Shown piece by piece: positions 20,191 to 32,900 of a stretch of 64,000 bases of DNA; the first letter of the stretch is position 1, and each line of letters begins with the position of its first letter. The notes below the pieces were generated by a model that saw nothing but the letters and a program-made list of their open reading frames with translations, did not search any database and had not been told where the DNA came from. Source of the DNA: Coriolopsis trogii (Eukaryota > Basidiomycota > Agaricomycetes > Polyporales > Polyporaceae); assembly GCA_020543525.1 (NCBI GenBank), contig JAHYIO010000033.1, positions 620,001 through 684,000 of the forward strand. The letters are read 5' to 3'. A program made the translations under genes and the position numbers.

Positions 20191-23100
20191 ATGGCAGACG
20201 TCGAGAACGGAAAGTGTCATGCTGAGAAGGCCCCCTTGGATAGCCCGCCGCTCATCCAGAATGGAAAAGTCGTGTTCCAATGTGCGTAGCCTATGCGATA
20301 CACTTTGTTCTCGTGAACTGATGGTCTGACGAGAATACAGGGCATCATGTACGTGCATAGAGACGCCTCAGGACACGCGAGATAGTCCTGAACAATGCTT
20401 CTAGATTGGTTGGATTGTGTGTTCGGCTTTGACTCTTGTGGCCATGGGTGTGTCGTTCTGGCTCATCAACAAACATTTGCGGTGGTACACGAATGTACGT
20501 CGTAGTCGTCATATTGGTGGCTGCTGCACACACTGAATTCAAGTTCATTGGGCAGAAATACGAGCAGCGCTGTAAGTGTCACCATCGTTCCTTCGGAAAT
20601 GATCGGCTCAAACTTCATTCGATGATCGATAGACATAGTCCGTATCCTGTTTATGGTGCCATTGTATGCGCTCATCAGTACCGCGTCATACTTCTGGTGG
20701 GTGAGTATTGGCCACCACTGCCTGATGGAACATACCCACACCAAATCTGATCGTCTGTGTCGTAGAACCATGCAACACCCCTACTTCTCCTGCGTGACTG
20801 CTATGAGTCTACCGTGCTTACCGCCTTCTTCTACCTGCTACTCCTGTATCTCTCTCCGGACCCGAACGAACAGAAGGAGATTTTCCGGAAGGTGAGTTGG
20901 ACAGCGTTGCTATGTGTCGAATGCCGAGTACTGAGTTTAGTTCCAATAGAATGGTCTATCCAAGGAGAACGACAAGGAACGCCGCAGACGCGGAGAGCCT
21001 GAGCAGAAATGGATGTTCCCATTGGGGTTCGTGCGTGCGAAGCCAGCGGTAAGCCACAATCAGCCTGCCATGTAACAGAGGGTTAATGTATGCGCACATG
21101 CTAGGATGGCCTGTACTTCCTGCAGCTGATGAAGTGGGGTGTACTCCAATACTGTGTCGTCCGTCCAGGGTATGTTATGCTATGCCGGTTTCGTATACCT
21201 AGGGCTGATTTGTGCGTATTAGAACAACCTTGGCAGCCGTCATCCTCGATTATGCCGGCCTGTACTGTGAGGATTCCTGGAGTCTCGGATGGGGCCACGT
21301 CTACGTACGTCCAAAGGACCGTGTCGTCTCATGGTTTAGCTAACAGGACAGCTTCAAGATCACCATTGTTGTCTCTATCTCGGTATCTGTTGCTATGTAC
21401 TGTTTGATCCAGATCTATATGGCGGTGAAGGTTGAGCTTGCACCTCAGAAGCCTCTACTAAAGCTATTCGCTATCAAGGCAGTCGGTGCGAACGACGCAA
21501 TCTAACGTTCTCACCATTGTACTGACCGATGTCGTTTCTAACAAGTCTTCTTGACGTTCTGGCAAGCGACGTTCTTGTCCATTCTCACCTTGTTCGGTAT
21601 TGTCAAAGACGTGTGTATGAATCAATATCATGATTATCGCGGTTACTGACATGCGAGACAGACTCCGTACATGACGGCCAACAACATCAACATTGGCATT
21701 GGTGCCGTTGCGGAGACCTTTGAGATGGCGTACGTGAAAGCGGTCTTCACGATCACTCATGAGCTCACCTTCATTGCGCAGAATATTCGCTTGCTTGCAC
21801 ATCAAGGCGTTCTCGTACAAGCCCTATGTCAATGATGTGGGCCCGACTCATCGATGGCGCGCTCTCGTGCACGCGATGAACTTCAAAGAGACTGGACGTG
21901 AAATCTGGGATGGGACAGTGTATATGCTGCGCAAATACCGAGGACGCGAAGTCGACACTCAGGCCCGCCGCGAGGCCGCGCTGGAGAACGTGTTCGGTCG
22001 GTCGAGGTTTGCAATATACCGCGAGGCGAACGCGTCCAGCGACGTCCAAGCTACCAAGTCGGAGAAGGATCTCAGCGTTACGGTGCAGGTCGAGAAGGAG
22101 GTGCGCGTTGGGAACGAACGGCAGTGGCTTGGAGCTGGGGATGACTACGTGTATGGTTTGGGTTACCAAGCGAAGAGGCAGAGGGAAAGGAGCGAGGGCC
22201 TTGAGTCCCAGATCGAGAAGGAGCTTGCAAGGCGCGGTTACAGTTTGCGGGGTATGTCATCATCTTCCCTGGATCTCGCGCACACTAACCCTTCGTGCGA
22301 CTAGGAACAGGCAGTGGTGGTGTGTATGCCCCCGTCATTGACGCAGAGACAGCGTACATCTCCGGACACCAGCGCCCCCAGCGCTCTTGGTGGCGTCGTG
22401 TATACAACCGCCTATCGCAGTCCGGACCCGATGCAGACGTCGAGGGGACCACCATGCCACCGGGCAACTACCCGTCTGGTCGTCATCGCTCATCTTCCCG
22501 GCGACGTTCGAGGGATGTCACGGGCAGGGTTGGCACCACTCCGCTTATGGCGGATGTCCAAGAGGACGATTACAACGACCCGCCACCACCCTCCGCTATT
22601 CGTACCTACCGAGAGAGCAGGAACAAGCGTGGTAGAGGCACACGCAGTCCCAAGCGCAAGGAGCCGCCAACACTGGAAGGCCCCCTTCTCTTTACCTCTT
22701 TCGGCGACATACCGAGCCCGTTGAGCTCTCCTGACGCGCGGAACGACTCACGTATGATGGTTCGTCCGCCTCGTGGACAAGACCATTCTGTTCTGCCGCC
22801 TCCGGCTTTGCTTTCGCCTCCTCTGCTCTCTCCCAGCGTACAGTCCACGCAGGGGGATAGCTTCCTCGACCGTGCATTCGCCGCTTCGGTGGAGCCGGGC
22901 TCGTCTGTGGAAGCCTTGACAACTCAAGCTTCCTCGTCGCAATCGCATCACAACCATGTCAAGTTGTCCTCGGTGCCCGTTTTGGAGACTCGGATGAAGA
23001 ATCAGCCTAAAGCACCAGTCGTCGTTAATCCCGACCTCGTCTCGTCTCATACAGCTTCACAGGTGCCCTCGGCACCACTAGCTACGCCGAGCCCGAGCAT

Positions 23101-23674
23101 TGCCCCTTATCCCGTACCTGTCCACAGAACTCATCCGGCTGCTGTACCAGCTAGCTCTTCTCCCCCAATGTCACTACCCCAACGCAGCGTTCCGCCACAA
23201 CGGTCACCCGAAGAGGATCGCGGTCGTAAGCGCTCCTCCCATAGACGAGATTCGGCCCATTTTTACCCCGAGCCGCGCAACTTCTCGCCCCCCGAGTACC
23301 CTTTGACGGCATTGCCGCCACTCCATCAGTCTCCTCCGCAATCGCCTTCGCAGTCTCCTCGTCTCCAGCGCACGACACAGGCGTACTCCCGTGGCACAAG
23401 GAGGAACTCGGGCAATCCTCAGCACCCATCTCCAACTCAGTCGCAGTACACGTCACCTTACTCGCCCGTGTACCGCTACACGCCTACGAGAGACAGGATT
23501 GTGCTTCCGGCTCCTTTGGCACCTACGTCGTCAGGAAGTGTCACTGGCCCGCCGAGAGAAGCCGTATCGACTTCGCAGAACACGTCGCTATCCGCTTCGC
23601 CGCCATTGGAGGAGCGGCGGTATACACCTACCTACGCGCCGCAGTCCCCGCCCTACCCGAATGTTCCAAGGTAG
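20191..23674 (+). CDS. TMEM184/OST-alpha (DUF300) family membrane protein
   Basis: Seven-helix membrane protein of the organic solute transporter alpha/TMEM184 family; fungal members are placed on endomembranes or the vacuole. The start MADVENGKCHAEK... is at 20191; exon 1 ends 20281 and about a dozen small exons follow. Landmarks in order: IGWIVCSALTLVAMGVSFWL (TM1), RILFMVPLYALISTASYFWW (TM2), RDCYESTVLTAFFYLLLLYL (TM3), LQLMKWGVLQYCVVRP, ITIVVSISVSVAMYCLIQIY, the family signature KLFAIKAVVFLTFWQATFLS, and FEMAIFACLHIKAFSYKPY. The soluble C-terminus is unusually long: after the DUF300 core come about 100 aa of charged helix and, from 22304, a single ~457-aa exon rich in Pro, Ser, Arg and Thr, presumably disordered and phosphorylated. 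The product is about 900 aa, roughly twice the core family length. Confidence 0.88.
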
Positions 23675-24642
23675 CACGCTGAGCCTGAGTCTCTGAGATA
23701 CCCTTCCGAATGTGCACTTCGTGACTTTTTTCTTGGTCTTGTGTTTGTGTCGTGTCATTCGTCCTGCTGAATTTATGACCTATTTAGTATACCATGTTAT
23801 CCGAGTAACGAACTGTGATGACCATATTGATAATGAAATCTCATGACCCTCACTTCACGACGAAGCGGTGCGAAGCTTCAGCGTATGGTTAGAAACGGCC
23901 ACCTATTGGACTCACGTCGAATATACACAAGATGTACTTCGGGATCCGTAGCAAGGCGTTTCGTTACTACACGATGTCACTGAAACTGATCGGAAAAGGT
24001 TTGGCAGTATTGGTAGTCCCACCAGCATATCCTTCCAAGTACCACCGAGCCATGGATCCATATCGCGTTTTCGATCTTCAGCTCCATTTTTTCGGGAGTG
24101 TCATGGGGGTATTCTTTTGCGAAGTTGCGACCGCACAGCACGTTCCGAGCTAGTGACCGTGCCACCAGGGCGCAGCAAGGAGAAGTAGCATGAAATAAAT
24201 TGTGTTGCTATAAGGTCTCAGATACAGGCCGCTATGAATACCGCCTACAGTATATGGACGCATCTCATCGTGACTATGGACATAGAATAAGCGGAATTTA
24301 GCATACATTGAGTCGCATCGCTGCGATGGTGGAATTGTTGAACAGAGTTGAGCCCAACAAGCGCCTCGCGCTCATATTGCTTTCCCACGTGGCGGAGACA
24401 ATTGTGCGGGTGTGTAGACGCTCATCTCTGGTTTGCTTTTGTTCGAACCCGGATCTCTGTTGACGAGGTAACGTATCGCTTTGTTCTTTCTTCGAGCTAT
24501 GTTTAGTCTCAATAATGGGTAAACAGCCTGAGTTTGGGTGTCTACTTCTGAGTAACTATGGTGTGATAATCGCTGTCGCTCTCCTTATTCACTGACTTTG
24601 TACAGCATAGGAACTGCGGGATGGGTCCGTCAACAACAACCA
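23675..24642. other. Intergenic, no gene supported
   Basis: About 1 kb downstream of the TMEM184-like gene. Short frames on both strands only; no motif was recognised. Confidence 0.45.
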
Positions 24643-24651
24643 CGGTATAAA
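24643..24651 (+). promoter_or_regulatory. TATA box upstream of small gene
   Basis: GGTATAAAG, about 205 bp upstream of the ATG at 24856 and followed by a pyrimidine-rich leader (CTCTTACTACTC...). The match to consensus is strong; the link to the small frame downstream is inferred. Confidence 0.35.
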
Positions 24652-24855
24652 GGGCTGTCCCTCTGGGTTGGATGAACTTGCGCTCAGCCCCAACCCAGCT
24701 CTCAAGCCCTTGTATATATCGTCTGGGACGACTCGCTCTTACTACTCTAAACTCCTTAATAGTCTCCTCATCTCTACCGACACATCGTCGACGGACGAAT
24801 ACCTTGCACTATCCGCACAATCGTATCCTATCTACATCCTATCATCCTCCCGCAA

Positions 24856-25124
24856 ATGACTTCTCGTGTCGTCGCTATTTCCCGCATGCCGCAGGAGCAT
24901 ACTCGGTGAGTGCACGTTTCATGTGACTCACCCACTACGCGAGGCAGCTTAGACTCATTCCGTTCTACCCATCTAGCATGTCCTGCGCGAAGTACATCGA
25001 GCGCCGCATCATTGGAGCCTGGAAGACTATCAGCCAGCGGAGCCGGAGGCGGCATCGCACCTCCATCCTCCCCGAGGACTTCGTCCTTCTTACATCACGC
25101 CGCCGCAGCGTCCGCTACGTCTGA
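24856..25124 (+). CDS. Possible small basic protein (65 aa)
   Basis: Two exons, 24856..24905 and 24977..25124, separated by a 71-nt intron (GTGAGT...CTAG), give a 65-residue product starting MTSRVVAISRMPQEH and ending RRRSVRYV. It is Arg-rich (about 25%), with one Cys and a potentially amphipathic stretch around YIERRIIGAWKTI. A good TATA box and a pyrimidine-rich leader precede it. I know no family for it. Good consensus splice signals and frame continuity support it, but a frame this short can arise by chance. Confidence 0.35.
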
Positions 25125-26312
25125 GCACGCACACACGCGGGGGGTATCATGACCACGCCCTTCCTGCCAGCAACCCTTTCTTCATGTCTCATTGCTCCCG
25201 AGTATGGCTGGTCCACAGGTTGGACACAGACGCCTTCACACGACAGGAAACCCTACTCTCGCGTTCTATGCTCCTAATCACCCCGACTCTTCGGGCTCTT
25301 ATCATATACCTCCATACATGCATGATACCAACCACATGTATTCTCTCTCTCGTTGGTCACGAGCTGTATTTTTCCCTGGACTTTAGGCTGTATGATCACC
25401 TTTAGGCTTACATGCTACATAGTAATCGGATCGGGTATGTATATATCTATGTATTGTCGACTATACGTTGCTGTCGCACCTTCTCGTACACCTACAAGCC
25501 CTGATTGGGTCACAACTCGCACGACGTCCGTTGGGAGCTATACTTTGACATTGCTCTTTACCTCCAACTTGCCGATCCCGAGTTTCACATTCTCCAGGCC
25601 ACGATGCGCCACATGGCCGCAGACCCTCGGGAGCGCGCGCCTGAGGAGTGTGTCACGACGCGCCACGAGTGCAGCAACCAATGCAACAACCGGTGCAGCG
25701 ACTCGTGCGGCGACAGTTGCCGCGAAGTGCCTACAAGAGCCTCGTTGAATGCTGTAAAGTGCAGCAAGCAGTCGTCGGGGAGGTGCAGCGGCCGCGTTGC
25801 CGCATACTCAAGCAACCACTTCCCAAGACAAACATTCGATCATGTACACCTCGACGGTATAAACTCGTTTGGACTCTGGTACAATCTTCGCAATATATAG
25901 TAGGGTTTCAAACAAAGAGGCTGTATGTCAGGAGAAGGAGAGCATATATATGTTAGGAGGAAAGAGCTCAGAGACTCATTGGGTAGGTGAGAACTCCTTA
26001 TACAGTATAGTGAGCGCCTCACGATGCGTTAGCCGAAACGCGGTCACGAGAGCGCGAGGCTACATGTCCGGTAGTTCCAACCCTGCAAACCTATGTCCTT
26101 GGTGAGGAACTACGATGAGTGCCAGTCAGCAGCAAAGGTATTGAAAGCGACAAGTGTTCGAGATGCGTCATGGAGGAGAGTAGTGAAGGAAGGGGAGGGA
26201 GGGAGGAGATCTGGCGGCACTGGGCTCGCGCAGTGCCGACCGCCACGCGTGCGCCCTCGACGCTCAAAACTTCGAATGGCGGGGGCTAAAGGGGATAGAT
26301 GTCTTTTCCTTG
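25125..26312. other. Intergenic, includes a GCNACN-rich patch
   Basis: About 1.2 kb. At 25640-25740 an imperfect trinucleotide-like pattern (GCAACCAATGCAACAACCGG...) opens several frames, one Cys-rich and one Ala/Thr-rich. I read it as low-complexity DNA. Nothing else was recognised. Confidence 0.4.
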
Positions 26313-28485
26313 TTATTCCCTGTCGCCTCGTGGTCGTCGGATTGGTTGCGGGAGTCTCGTGGCTCTTCGACTGCTGGTTTGGGGCGCTGCTGGTGAAGCA
26401 TGGGTGGTCGGAACAGGTGACATTGTGAAGGCGCGGGTGGGGAAAGAAGGGATCTGTCGAGAGCCTTCCGAGGAGTCGTGCGCGCCGGGAGATGGGGCCG
26501 AATTCGTACGCACGCTTGTACGGCGCAGGGTCGTATCATCGGTTCCAGTGCTCGTTCCGGACCGCCGCCGGGATGGGAGAGTTACGCCTCGGTTCTGCGC
26601 CATCTGCTCATAGACGGATCCCGCGAGTTCTACCCCCGCCACTAAGGTTGTTGCAGGAGTCAGGGGGCACCGACTGAACGAGAGACGCACGGTCCGTGTT
26701 TCATCTCCGAACTCCTTGATGAAATTGGGCCACGTCGCGATGTGGTCTACAGCGCAGTCGTGAGAAACAGGGAGCTGGGTGTGCCAATTCCCACTGTGGA
26801 GCACGTAAACCTTGGCCCAGTGCTCGATGGTGCGCTTTTTGAACGTCGCGGCCTTGCTACTAGTAGCAGTGGCGTCTCTGCATGAGCCGTCGCACATTCC
26901 GAGATAGAAGAATATCGCCTCCGCTAGGAACCGGTTGTGACATTCTATGATGGCGAGTAGGGGTGTGTTCTTAGGGGCGGTCGAGTCGGTCCAAATATTC
27001 ACCGGCTTCAACTGTGGCATCCCCATGGCATTCAGCCGTCCTACAATCCAATGCGGGAAGCGGAAAGGAGGTGCAGGAAGGAGGGAGTTGAGTGGGGACA
27101 TCATCGAGGGCAGGTTACTTTTCCGAATGGTCACCTCATTGTCGCTCGCGATGCAGATGTCGTGCCACTTCGCGGTGACGGGTTGTCCGCGGATGGTCAT
27201 GTTATAGTAGTTCTTCCCAAGGGCGACGAGTCGCGTTATCCGCATCCCCTTCCCATCAGAGATACCGAGTCCAGCATGATACATTCTCCGGCGAGGGTCA
27301 TGATTCTTTGAAGAGGGGTAGAGGAGGAGGCCAACGAACTGGCCAAAGGCGTGACACATCAGCACTGCGATAGTGACACCTTCGATCTCAAAGATAGGGA
27401 ACCGGGCCTCTATTCCGTGAGGCGTATTGGTGAACCTTGGAAGCTCGAGCTCACCAAACGGGCCCTTGTACTCCGGCTCGTTCTAAGGAATTGAAAGTTA
27501 GGTAGGAGTCTCTTGACTGCACAAGGTGACGTACAGGTGCTTGTCTCGGCCCTTGCTGAGGCAGGATATTGAACACGTGTGGTGAATGGTAGATAGCGGC
27601 ACCATGGAAGGAGGCGAAGCTCTCAGGGGAAGGTGCGAGAGGAAGGAAGGGAAATTTATCGTAAATTTCTTCGCGGCTCATCAATGAAGCGGGGTTAATT
27701 TCCTCGTGTTTGATTGGCGGTGGGCCCCAGACGAAGAGGCTCGTGTCGGTAGATTGCTTCATGATTTTCCTCTGAAGACGCTGGAATGCCTGGGAGCCTT
27801 CTCCGTAGATGGTGGGCATGTTGACCCCAAACAAACCCATCAGGCAATATGCCCCATCCTCTACGCGGGTCGTCTGGCGGCGCGAAGCCCAGGACATGCG
27901 AGTTGCGACGCTCTGAGTGGAGAAGTCCACTGCATGAGTGAGCACCTGCCAGTGGATTCCTGATATCTCGTGGAGAGTCTTTGCGAGCTTCGTCTTGCTT
28001 CCGAGAACAGTCCATGTTTGGGAGATGAAGACGACGAACGGGGGTGCAATCAGTTCCTGCAGGGTCCAGCCCCGAGTGTGCCAGCGTGACTTGCGAAAGG
28101 GAGAGTCGGCGGCGGCCAAGTCGCAGTCACTGGGAACGTCTGCGAGGTAGGCGTAGCACACCTCCGAAGAGGCGTACCAACGGAACATGGAGTTGATTGC
28201 CTCTGAAAGCTCTGAACTGCTCGTCTTGTCGATGCAGCAGGTATCATTCCAGATCCACATGAAGCCATCCTTTTCGGCGAGGATGCAGCTCTGGCGGATC
28301 TTCTCTGATACCTGGTCGCGGGGGTTCTCGCCCGTGGTCCGACACTTCTCCTTCAACGCCTGAAGGTCCTGGGACGTCTGTTCATCCGTTCCCCATGTGT
28401 GTGAAAGAATGGCATAGCCACCGTCGACATCGGCTGGGCTGGCGAAGAACTGGAGTTCAGCCGTCTTCACACTGAGCAGCCACAT
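26313..28485 (-). CDS. HET (heterokaryon incompatibility) domain protein
   Basis: HET-domain proteins mediate non-self recognition and trigger cell death in fungi; the domain has a TIR-related fold. Two exons, 28485..27535 and 27482..26313, with a 52-nt intron, encode 706 aa. The domain lies at the N-terminus with all three signature blocks: GYAILSHTWG (residues ~23-32), FMWIWNDTCCIDKTSSSELSEA followed by INSMFRWY, and HTRGWTLQELIAPP. A conserved RMSWASRRQTTRVEDGAYCLMGLF block follows, typical of basidiomycete HET proteins. The remaining ~400 aa is of no recognised family; the last ~80 residues are Ser/Thr/Arg/Pro-rich and probably disordered. The gene appears intact, with a normal start (MWLLSVKTAELQFF). 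Confidence 0.92.
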
Positions 28486-28887
28486 AGGACTTTGGGAGAA
28501 GATGACAGGAGAAACCGAGAGGATGATTAGTGCACTGTGCCACCTGTAACAACGCTCCGTGATAACAACTCACGGTTTCAAAATGTGTACGTGGGTCGTG
28601 GTTCCAGCGAGAGCCCGGTCGATTCCAGTTCCTTGAGGAGAGGGTTATAAGGGAGCAAGGGGCAGGCAGCCTTGCTGCAACCACATGCATGCACTACGCA
28701 CCTTGTATGAAACTGTATCGCGGCTCATCACCGCTGATCAACCTCTCTCTCTGCATCCCTTGAATCAGCTCGAAAATCAAAAAATGCGTTATCGAAGTCG
28801 GATATGCAACACCACGCACTGGAAACATTGACATTGGTACAGCGAGCCAGTACTGGCTGACCCGGCCATGTCGTACGGGAGGCAGAA
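28486..28887. other. Promoter region of the HET gene
   Basis: About 400 bp upstream of the HET start and downstream of the gene ending at 28888. No clear TATA element or other motif. Confidence 0.4.
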
Positions 28888-29815
28888 CTACGTATCCACC
28901 ACTGGTAGATTGCCCAGGATGTCGGCGTTCGTGACCCGGGCCGGGACCACCTCGAAGTCAGGCATCGATCTCTCACAGTGTTGTTTGCAAGCGTGTGGAC
29001 GCATGTCCGTATCAGCAATCCAAAAGTGCCACATCATGTGAACATCACGCATTGTATGACAACGACACGTCAGATACGTACCGTCGGGCCGTCGACCATA
29101 TGCGCTGCCTAAATCCCCGTTCATGCACGCCAAGGGCCCATCTGGCATCGCAGTGTGTTGAGCGGTAAGCACAGTAGCTCGAAGAAGAGATGAGACCGCA
29201 CGTACCCTTCCAATTTCACAAGGATAGTGACGTCGTCCGGGAGGTCTGCGATGAGCTCAACGGCGGGCAACGGCATTATGGGGTCGCACTGAAGTCATAG
29301 AAGCATCAGCCACGCCGAGCAGGCAAGGCAAGTCAAGAGTGAACGTACTACGCATGATATAAGAGATCAACATCTTTTGGAGAACGTGCCTCGGTACCTC
29401 TCGACCGAGTGCGCGGGCCGGAACGAGTACCGGTTTGACAGGGTAATTCAGAGCACGCCACCGTTTCTCGCCGTCACTGCACAGTGCAGACTCGCAGCAA
29501 GGCAAAAGATGGGGAAGCAGCGATAGCGAGACAATTCACGTGGGCTCGACGACGGAGTTGAAGGCATTATACAGGGTCGTGCCGTTCATGTAGGTGCTGT
29601 CCGCGCAGTAAACGTCCTTGAGGTTAGTGAACGACAAAGATTCGTCCGGGGCCATCAATTTTGGCGTTGCAAAGGCCTACGCGAGTAGAAAACGATGAGC
29701 AGCAATCTAAGTGCAACAATTGGGAGGAGAGGACTGACCGCTGAGTCATTGCAAGTCGGACCTAAAGATGCCGTATTGACGCCACACCTTGAAGCTGGTC
29801 ATATGAGCGGCTACT
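28888..29815 (-). CDS. Hypothetical protein, 5' end unresolved, possibly decayed
   Basis: Several minus-strand pieces splice plausibly: VNTASLGPTCNDSA, then AFATPKLMAPDESLSFTNLKD...AFNSVVEPT, then DGEKRWRALNYPVKPVLVPA...LQKMLISYIM, then VELIADLPDDVTILVKLEG, then AYGRRPDGTYLTC... ending LGNLPVVDT at 28888. One junction (near 29345) does not keep frame with any good GT donor, and no convincing start codon was found upstream of 29815. The gene is therefore either mis-threaded by me or decaying. The last exon is His/Cys-rich (CRCHTMRDVHMMWHFW). No family recognised. Confidence 0.35.
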
Positions 29816-29962
29816 CAGCTTACAGTCCCAGACTCTTTCGCGACCGTCCCGGCAGATTGCAGTGAGTCCGACTAGCACCCACTAGTAACCTCATAAGTTA
29901 TGAGAATAGAGATACAGCGAGCGTAAGAGGATATAGCGAATTTCACGGTAAGTTAGTCTAAT

Positions 29963-32900
29963 CTACGACGAGCCGAAGATGACTGTGCAGGGTCTTATGT
30001 CAGCTCGCGCGCGCATCACAGTCAGAATGGACATACGCATGCTCATCCCTTTTTTCTTCATCGAGTACTGGCCGCGTCTCCCATCATTAGTACGCGTAAT
30101 ACTACATTGATGTGTCAGCAAGACGCACCTCGAACGCCCCGCCTTCTACAACAAGCATGTCCCCGTGGACAAGCGTGACCATCAGAATCTCCGTCGTGTG
30201 CGTATTGCTCTTCATCACCTTCTGTTTCTTGGGAGCCTTTCCCTTATGGCTCGCTTCTTCCGATGCTCGTTTCTTCCTGCCCTTCGACTCGGCGGAAAGC
30301 GGAAGGACATCGCTGGTACCGAATGTTTCCGCGACCTCATTGTCTTCCGAGGATTCTGGGAGCATGGCGGCCATACTTGCGCGAGGGTTCGAAATGAAAG
30401 AGAGCTGGACGTCGGCGCCAAGGCATAGCACCACTATAGGAGTACACGTCGCATCTAACATGCATCCCTGCAAGCAAACGTCGTGAGGCGGAGCACGAAA
30501 AGAAGAGAGTGTAGAACACACCTTCTTGTTCCCGGCGGCCCTCCACGCCATTATGGTCAAAATATCGATGGCGATGGACTTGTCCTCACTCTGCGAGAGG
30601 TTGGCGCGACGAAGCATCATATCTCGCACACTCGTAACGCAAGGAGGTGCATCCGTCGGCCAAGGTGCTTTGCTCTTGCTCTCCTGCGTCTGCGAGAAGA
30701 CCGCGAGATAGCTGTTCCCGGACCATCGCCCCCGGGTCGTCGAAGGTTGCGACGGAATCTCGACCTCAGCCTGAATGTCGTGAAAGAGCTGGCTCGGCAG
30801 CTCCTGCACGTCTGCGTGATTGCGCGTGAAAAGGTGGTGGACGCGACTGTAGTCGGGCAAGCTGTACGCAAAGTCGCGCAGTCCGTCAGGAGCTGCAGAT
30901 GCTGGGGGGCATACAACCGTGGGGGCATATCGATCCATTGGGAACGTGGTCGGGTCTACGCCGTGGATATCGCGCACATACTCGACTACTACGGGCGACA
31001 GACCGTTTGGCATCTGTATGGTGCGAGCAATCTATGGGTTAGTAGCCAGGGCCAGCCGAGAACGAAGAGGACCTTACAGAACAAGTGCCACACTTCTGGA
31101 TGCACAGATTGCGCTGGACGTTGAGCCGACCGCATGTGGTGCAGTGCCAGCCCCTCACCTCATCACCGAAAACTGATGGAGGAGCTAGGAAGTGCAATGG
31201 CAGGAGCAGAAAACCGTGTCCAACTTGCGTGTCGCCATCGTCCTTGAGTTCTTCTTTGACGGGCGATAGCTGGCCATTGGTAGCCTGAGATGAGGTTGGC
31301 ATCCACCAAGGCGTTTGTCTCGGTGCGAGTATCGCATCCAAGCCTACCTCTTCTCCACCTGGAGCCCATTGGAAATCGAAGATCCATGTCCGGTACCCAC
31401 GGACGAGCGACCCGTCAGCATCTGGACGGGTCAATACAGACGACTGTACCACAACATCAGCCTGAAGCGGGATACCTCGAAAAGACAGACGGGGGAGCTC
31501 ACCTCTCTGATAGAGATCTTTGATATGAAGAAGAAGCCCAAGAAAGCGCACTCACACCCAGCCGGTAGGCGGAACGGTGATATACCCGCATCTCGGCAAA
31601 GTACGATACTCACAGGCAAATGAGTACCGCACGCAACCAGAGCGCAGATCTCTGGCGGCGGATCCATATCAAGGGGCGACTCCGATTGGGGCGTTTCAAT
31701 TGTGTCCAGGTAGTACGGAGACAGAGGGTTGACTGCTCGGTTGTCAGACGAACCATCAGAGGCTGCGGATTCTTCGGTCGCTGGTGGCGTAGGAGAACCT
31801 GTGGAGGGTATAAGAGACCCGTCAGGAAATACCCATACGTTCTCAGAAGGTGGCGCTGCTTGGGGCGGAGGAGGATCCGAGGCGATGTACAGGCGTCGAT
31901 ACTCGAACGACCAAGACCTGGATGGACAGGATCAAGTTTACATGAGAGCTCACGAACGCGGGGTCAGGTAACACCCACAAGGCTATTCGGATCGTTTTGC
32001 GGCCATCCCACTCGTCTTCGCTTGAGGCTGGCCCGTCAATGAACAATACTGGGGTCTCCAGTCCTTCATAGGCAATGCCGTGCGTTGTGCGCGCCAGTTC
32101 GGGAAGCGCCTCGAGAAGCTCTTCTTGAGTCTGTGAGTAATAGGGATCAGTCTTGCGCGAGCTACGGCGAGGTGGCCGGATGCCTACAGACGCCCAGATG
32201 ATGGGCTTACAGCCATCGTTGAGAATGTGTGGTTGGCTTGGAGGGTCGATTGTTGGCGATGGAGGGATGAAGCCCCACTTGACCACGTTTTTCGATGGCA
32301 GTGGGTTTCCTGACTGTCCTTCACCTGGAACTACAATACATGAGCGTATCACCCTGGTTCACGCTATGAAATGATTACGTAGGTCCGATGCGGGAGGGGG
32401 CGCCTTCGGTATGTCCACTTTGCGCGGCCTCCCTCGCTTTCGACGCGTTGCGACTGGGACCCCTCCCGCTCGTGGTCTATTAGCATCAGAACTGACTTCA
32501 AGGGTACCCGGAGCGTCCACCTCAGTGAACGCAGTCTCGGGTGCATGGGTAGCGATCTGCGGGACAACAGGTGGATTTCGGTGGTTGCACCAGGTGTCCC
32601 ACGAGATCGACAAGTTCTCGAGGGTTCGCATATACGCATCCATATCGAAGTCAACAGTAGAGAGTTCAGAATCATACCCGCTGATGCATACTGCGCGTCG
32701 CAAACTAGACAACTGTTGGATATTCAAGGAGCGAATGTACGGTGCCTCTTGCAACCACGTTTGCAACAGGGGCTTCATGGTCTCTGGGCAGTTGTCTAGC
32801 GCCAAGAAAGTGTATCCCTCACTTTCACAGAGGACGAGAGGAAAGGATGCCGACGTTTGCGTGTCCAGGGTAGCCGCAGCACAGAAGGAGAGTTTGTAAC

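Noticed and set aside
25505..25900. Cys-rich 131-codon frame that might be a small secreted protein
   Set aside because: No ATG near its start, no signal peptide, and the Cys pattern arises from a GCNACN-like low-complexity stretch that is open in several frames.
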